Positions 60,694-64,000 of a stretch of 64,000 nucleotides of DNA are shown here, piece by piece; position 1 is the stretch's first letter; each line of letters begins with the position of its first letter. The notes below the pieces were generated by a model. The model saw only the letters and a list, made by a program, of their open reading frames with translations. It was not told the DNA's origin and did not search any database. This DNA comes from Echinometra lucunter (taxonomy: Eukaryota > Echinodermata > Echinoidea > Camarodonta > Echinometridae), in the NCBI GenBank assembly GCA_029962745.1, contig CM057156.1, positions 32,742,027 to 32,806,026 of the forward strand. Reading direction: 5' to 3'. Both the position numbers and the translations under genes were made by a program.

Positions 60694-60843
60694 TGGGCCC
60701 AGTTTCATAAAACTTGTTATCAGTAACAACTGTTACATTTCTAGGACAAATTTGCTCTCAGCCAATCAGGTGCAAGGATTTCAGTAGCTTTTAACAGTTA
60801 TTGCATCTTGTTATTAATAACAAGTTTTATGAAATGGGGCCCA
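60694..60843. mobile_element. Foldback MITE TGGGCCC-GTTTCATAAAACTTG, copy
   Basis: TGGGCCCAGTTTCATAAAAC at the left and GTTTTATGAAATGGGGCCCA at the right. The interior ACAAATTTGCTCTCAGCCAATCAGG is shared with 36557-36707. Confidence 0.88.
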
Positions 60844-60902
60844 GGGATCAAAGCCAAGTGAATGTTCTAGTGCCCTTTGGTATAGAATCATTCCTCATTA
60901 TC

Positions 60903-61060
60903 AATGCTCCTCACTAACTGTTTTGATAGGGGGTCTGGATTGAAATTCCAAGCTTTGCATGTATTGAGCCCTATGTGAAAATTGTTCACTTTTGATGGTC
61001 TGGACCTAAAGGGGGGGGGGGGGGGCATATGTCCCAGACACCTGTTACTGTCTAGCCCTG
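60903..61060. mobile_element. hAT-like short element with poly-G, related to 26033-26175
   Basis: Shares CACTAAC, GGGGGTCTGGATTG, TTGCATGTATTGAGCCC, poly-G and an ending TCTAGCCCTG. The left terminus is degenerate. Confidence 0.55.
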
Positions 61061-61677
61061 CTCATTAACAGTTCCCTCAGAGTGGAGTTACAGCCTTTTC
61101 TTCTGTGGCTGCTTACTTTTATACAAGCAATGAGCAAAAAAAAGAAGATATTTTGACATTTATTTGATCCAGTTTCTTTTGCTGTGGAATTTCTTAACCA
61201 GAATTGAACAACATTTCTGATGAAACAATGTGAAAATGTTTTCATCAGTTTTGTTCTAGTGTATTCTTATAACCAGAGCTCACTGTGACCTTAAAAGAGC
61301 CAAACTTATGATTTGTAGTCCTCTCCCTTATGCCTCAGCCATTGAAAGTAATGTAGGAGGCCATCATTTCATCTGTCAATCTTGGGAATAATTTGAGGGA
61401 TGAACTTTAAACCAGATACCATTATGTGTTGCCATACAACCAATTATATCAAGGGCTAATCAAGTCAAAGGCCAATCTAGTCAATATTTATTTAAGACCA
61501 TAGACTTTTATTGTGACCTTATTTTGTTCCATGAATGTTAGCACATTATCGGACGAAAGATACTCTAGCTGCTAATTCCTTCTTGGACACTCCTGCATGC
61601 AGTTAAAAACTTAGACAAGCTGGCAAATGGAATGATTCTTGGAACATGGCTTATGAGGTTTCAGTTTGGTTCACCAT

Positions 61678-61755
61678 CTTCATTGTGATCATTATCTTCA
61701 TTATCATCATTATTATCATCATCATCATTATCACCACCAACACCACTACCTCCAA

Positions 61756-61796
<41 letters not shown>

Positions 61797-61818
61797 CTAC
61801 AATTACTATCATCATCCT
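61678..61818 (+). repeat. (ATC/ATT)n trinucleotide microsatellite
   Basis: Imperfect ATT/ATC repeats, then about 14 pure ATC units at 61757-61798. It produces a long Ile/Thr frame that is not a gene. Confidence 0.95.
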
Positions 61819-61858
61819 TGAAAGAGTACAAATTACTCAAAATATTTTGCTCTGTATG

Positions 61859-62361
61859 TTAAAGCCGGTCTCTAGTTTTGGTAGCAGAAGGAGAACTGGC
61901 ATTAAACTGATCAAGTATAGTCTCATATTGTCCGCCTTGCATAAAAAAGATATGTGTGTGAGATCGTGTGATATTCCTTCCATGAATTCCGGCGAATTTT
62001 AGTGTAAATGTCTGAGAGGAAAGCAATAAAATGGTCATAATCAGCAGTAGGCTCTGACACCTCCACGAGCTTGGCGTAAAATACACACAGCAGTTTGTTG
62101 TGTATATGTGGGGAAATGGAATTCCCATTGTTTTTAAGTGTGTACGGGCTCTCTGTGATGCTGCGTTGACGATGTCTTCGGGGACCGAAAACTAAAGTTT
62201 TTACATTTTGATTATAAAATGCACCCACACAAATGAGTTCTTATTCAGTATACTATATATCATAAATGTTTTATGATACAGTCTGTCATCTCATTTGGCA
62301 GTGACTTGAAATAGTGAAAGATACTTTTCTGAGATTTACCAAAACTAGAGACCAGCTTTAA
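61859..62361. mobile_element. TTAA-flanked MITE, family D
   Basis: Ends TTAAAGCCGGTCTCTAGTTT(TGGTA) and (TACCA)AAACTAGAGACCAGCTTTAA are inverted with one mismatch in about 25. The 503-bp interior has moderate GC and frames of up to 100 codons on the minus strand, with no known domain. Its right TTAA (62358-62361) is also the left TTAA of the neighbouring family A element. Confidence 0.85.
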
Positions 62362-62846
62362 AGTGATTACACAATGGTAAACAAAATTTTGATATATGAT
62401 CGAGAATAGAATTCTAAGAAGAATAACATTAAAAATATGATGATTTTCAATCGAAATCAATGCATTTTGGCTAATTTTCTCATGAAAAGTTATGAGCTGA
62501 CAGAGAAAAATTGAGTATGAGGTATGACGTAAAGGTGGGTACCCAGCTTCGCGCATTGCAGTTGTGCTACGCGCTAGACTGTACAACATGTATTATACCT
62601 TGCGCGCATTTTGCTAGAAGTGTGCGACAAGGTACCCACTTTGACCTCATTTTGACGTCAAAGTGGGTACCCAGTTGAAACTGGGTCACAGCTGAGGGGT
62701 CAAAAATATGCTGAAATCTTACCACATTTGGGGGTTTCCTTGGCAACAGGACTTAAAAAAAAATTTTAGACAGATGATTTTCTTCTAATGAAATCATGCT
62801 CTTTTAAATGAACTAAAATTGTTTCAACATTGGGTATCCCCTTTAA
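62358..62846 (-). mobile_element. TTAA-flanked MITE, family A, copy 3 (inverted)
   Basis: Inverted homologue of 3066-3552 with TTAA at both ends (62358-62361, 62843-62846). The internal hairpin is retained, but one of its two TGACGTCA sites is changed to TGACCTCA; the other is intact at 62653-62660. Confidence 0.88.
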
Positions 62847-63299
62847 GGGTTCCGTTTGTATCCTGTATTGTTATCATCATAACTGTCATCAGTGATATGT
62901 TGGTATTATTATTACTATCATGATGATTGTTATTAAGCAGGGAGCAGAATTGTAAATTGATGATTGATTATATTCTTCTCTATCCTTTACTCATCTTGAA
63001 ATGAAAATTATGAAAAATTTTCATATATTAGAATTAACAAGGTAATAATAATAATAATTTATAGTGCTGCAAGGCAACTGATTTGTATTAATCTAGAATG
63101 TAAGTTCATCATAGTCTCCCATCATACCCCTTAGATAGACATGACTGGGCATTGGGGATGAGAGGAGATGAGAGAGGGAACATAAGAGGGAAATGAAGTT
63201 CATCATGAACCATTGTCTGTATGTCTTTCATTCTCAGGTAGCATTGAGTTGGTAAACAGATACAGGTGATGTGATGAGAGAATGAGAGCTTGATATCAA

Positions 63300-63705
63300 G
63301 CTATGTTCACACTGCTAAATCGTTCTGTGAAGGGCATTCAGGTTAGGCCACTCCTTGAGGTAAAATCATGTTCACATTGCAAAAATATTTTGTGAAGGGC
63401 ACACAGGTTAGGCCACTCCTTGAGGTGCAACCATGTTCACTTTGAGAAAATGATTTAAAATGAGGGATACAGGCCACAGAGAGGTAAAATCATGTTCACA
63501 TTGATCATATTTCTGTGAAGGATGTAAGATTTACAGACTGAGGTAACACCATGTTCACATTGATAGAACTGTGAAAGGGGAAAGGGTACATGCCACAGAT
63601 TGATTTAAAGCTCTGTTCACATTGTGAAGGGAATACAGGCCGGAGATTGTTGTAAAGCTATGTTCACATGGAGAAAACCGTTGGTAAAGGGAATACAAGA
63701 CATGA
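63300..63705 (+). repeat. Tandem repeat, about 60-bp unit, seven copies
   Basis: GTTCACA(T/C)T-type starts occur at 63305, 63370, 63435, 63494, 63553, 63615 and 63662 (spacings 65, 65, 59, 59, 62, 47). Each unit continues with GTGAAGGG, an ACAGG motif and GAGGTAAA(A/G)C.AT. The copies are clearly diverged. Confidence 0.88.
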
Positions 63706-64000
63706 GGCTATATAATGGACATAGTTACACTACACCAGTTACAGTCACTCAAATTATGGAGTCTAATTGAATGTACTCATAGATCTAATTCATATTCACT
63801 TTATTTGCTTGGTGGAGCATTAATCAGCACAATCCCAGACACTTCCCAGAGACTTCCCAGAAATCAATTCTAGGGATATTTCAGTGGGTAATTATTCCAA
63901 TAGGTGATCCACTAGGTTGTAGAAATCCCTAAAGTGGATTTCATAAGTTTATCCATGATGGTTAATGACTTGGTGGATGACAAGGATGTTTGGATCTTGT

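Larger units (their letters stand above)
58593..64000 (+). other. ADAMTSL1: ADAMTSL intron 4 (partial)
   Basis: Begins GTAAGC and has no recognisable exon up to the right edge. It contains hAT-like and foldback elements, trinucleotide microsatellite, two adjoining TTAA elements and a tandem repeat, listed separately. 58600-59640 and 62850-63290 show nothing more that I can support. Confidence 0.6.

Noticed and set aside
61646..62002. 118-codon open frame rich in Ile and Thr
   Set aside because: It is the translation of an (ATC/ATT)n microsatellite running into a MITE; no domain.
1..64000. CRISPR arrays, bacterial operons, rRNA genes
   Set aside because: None seen; spliced genes and animal-type transposons indicate a nuclear eukaryotic sequence.

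Overview
The window is nuclear DNA from an animal with introns. It is AT-rich and densely packed with small transposable elements. Two genes of deuterostome type, the repeat content (CR1/L2-like LINE pieces, many short inverted-repeat elements, frequent poly-G/poly-C runs) and the intron sizes suggest a marine invertebrate deuterostome. A sea urchin or other echinoderm is most likely, but this is inference; no species-specific marker was identified.

Layout. (1) 1-5918: the 3' half of HAUS1 (augmin subunit) on the + strand. Five exons (851-985, 1542-1665, 2825-2890, 4243-4362, 5868-5918) join in frame to a stop codon and encode about 164 C-terminal residues. (2) About 5919-28831: intergenic DNA, about 23 kb, mostly mobile-element remnants, palindromes and low-complexity tracts; no other gene was recognised. 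(3) 28832 to the right edge: the 5' part of an ADAMTS-like gene, closest to ADAMTSL1/ADAMTSL3 (punctin), on the + strand. It has a signal-peptide exon (28832-28918), a 19-kb first intron, a TSP1 exon (47951-48109), a cysteine-rich exon (48933-49172) and the start of the next cysteine-rich/spacer segment (58469-58592). The gene continues beyond the window.

The two genes have no functional link visible here: HAUS1 works in spindle microtubule nucleation, the ADAMTSL protein is a secreted matrix glycoprotein. Most of the remaining sequence is explained by transposons: LINE fragments, at least four families of TTAA-flanked (piggyBac-like) MITEs, hAT-like elements with 8-bp target duplications, TA-flanked elements with long inverted repeats, a Tigger/pogo-like MITE and several foldback families.

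Most noteworthy: a tandem duplicate of the ADAMTSL TSP1 exon just upstream of the working copy, disabled by two stop codons and loss of its splice donor; a 2.85-kb terminal-inverted-repeat element in intron 3 holding about nine spaced copies of a GTTACGGAAGTTAA motif; a MITE family carrying a hairpin with paired TGACGTCA sites; a dispersed repeat carrying AGGTCAAAGGTCA; and foldback elements built from short tandem units.
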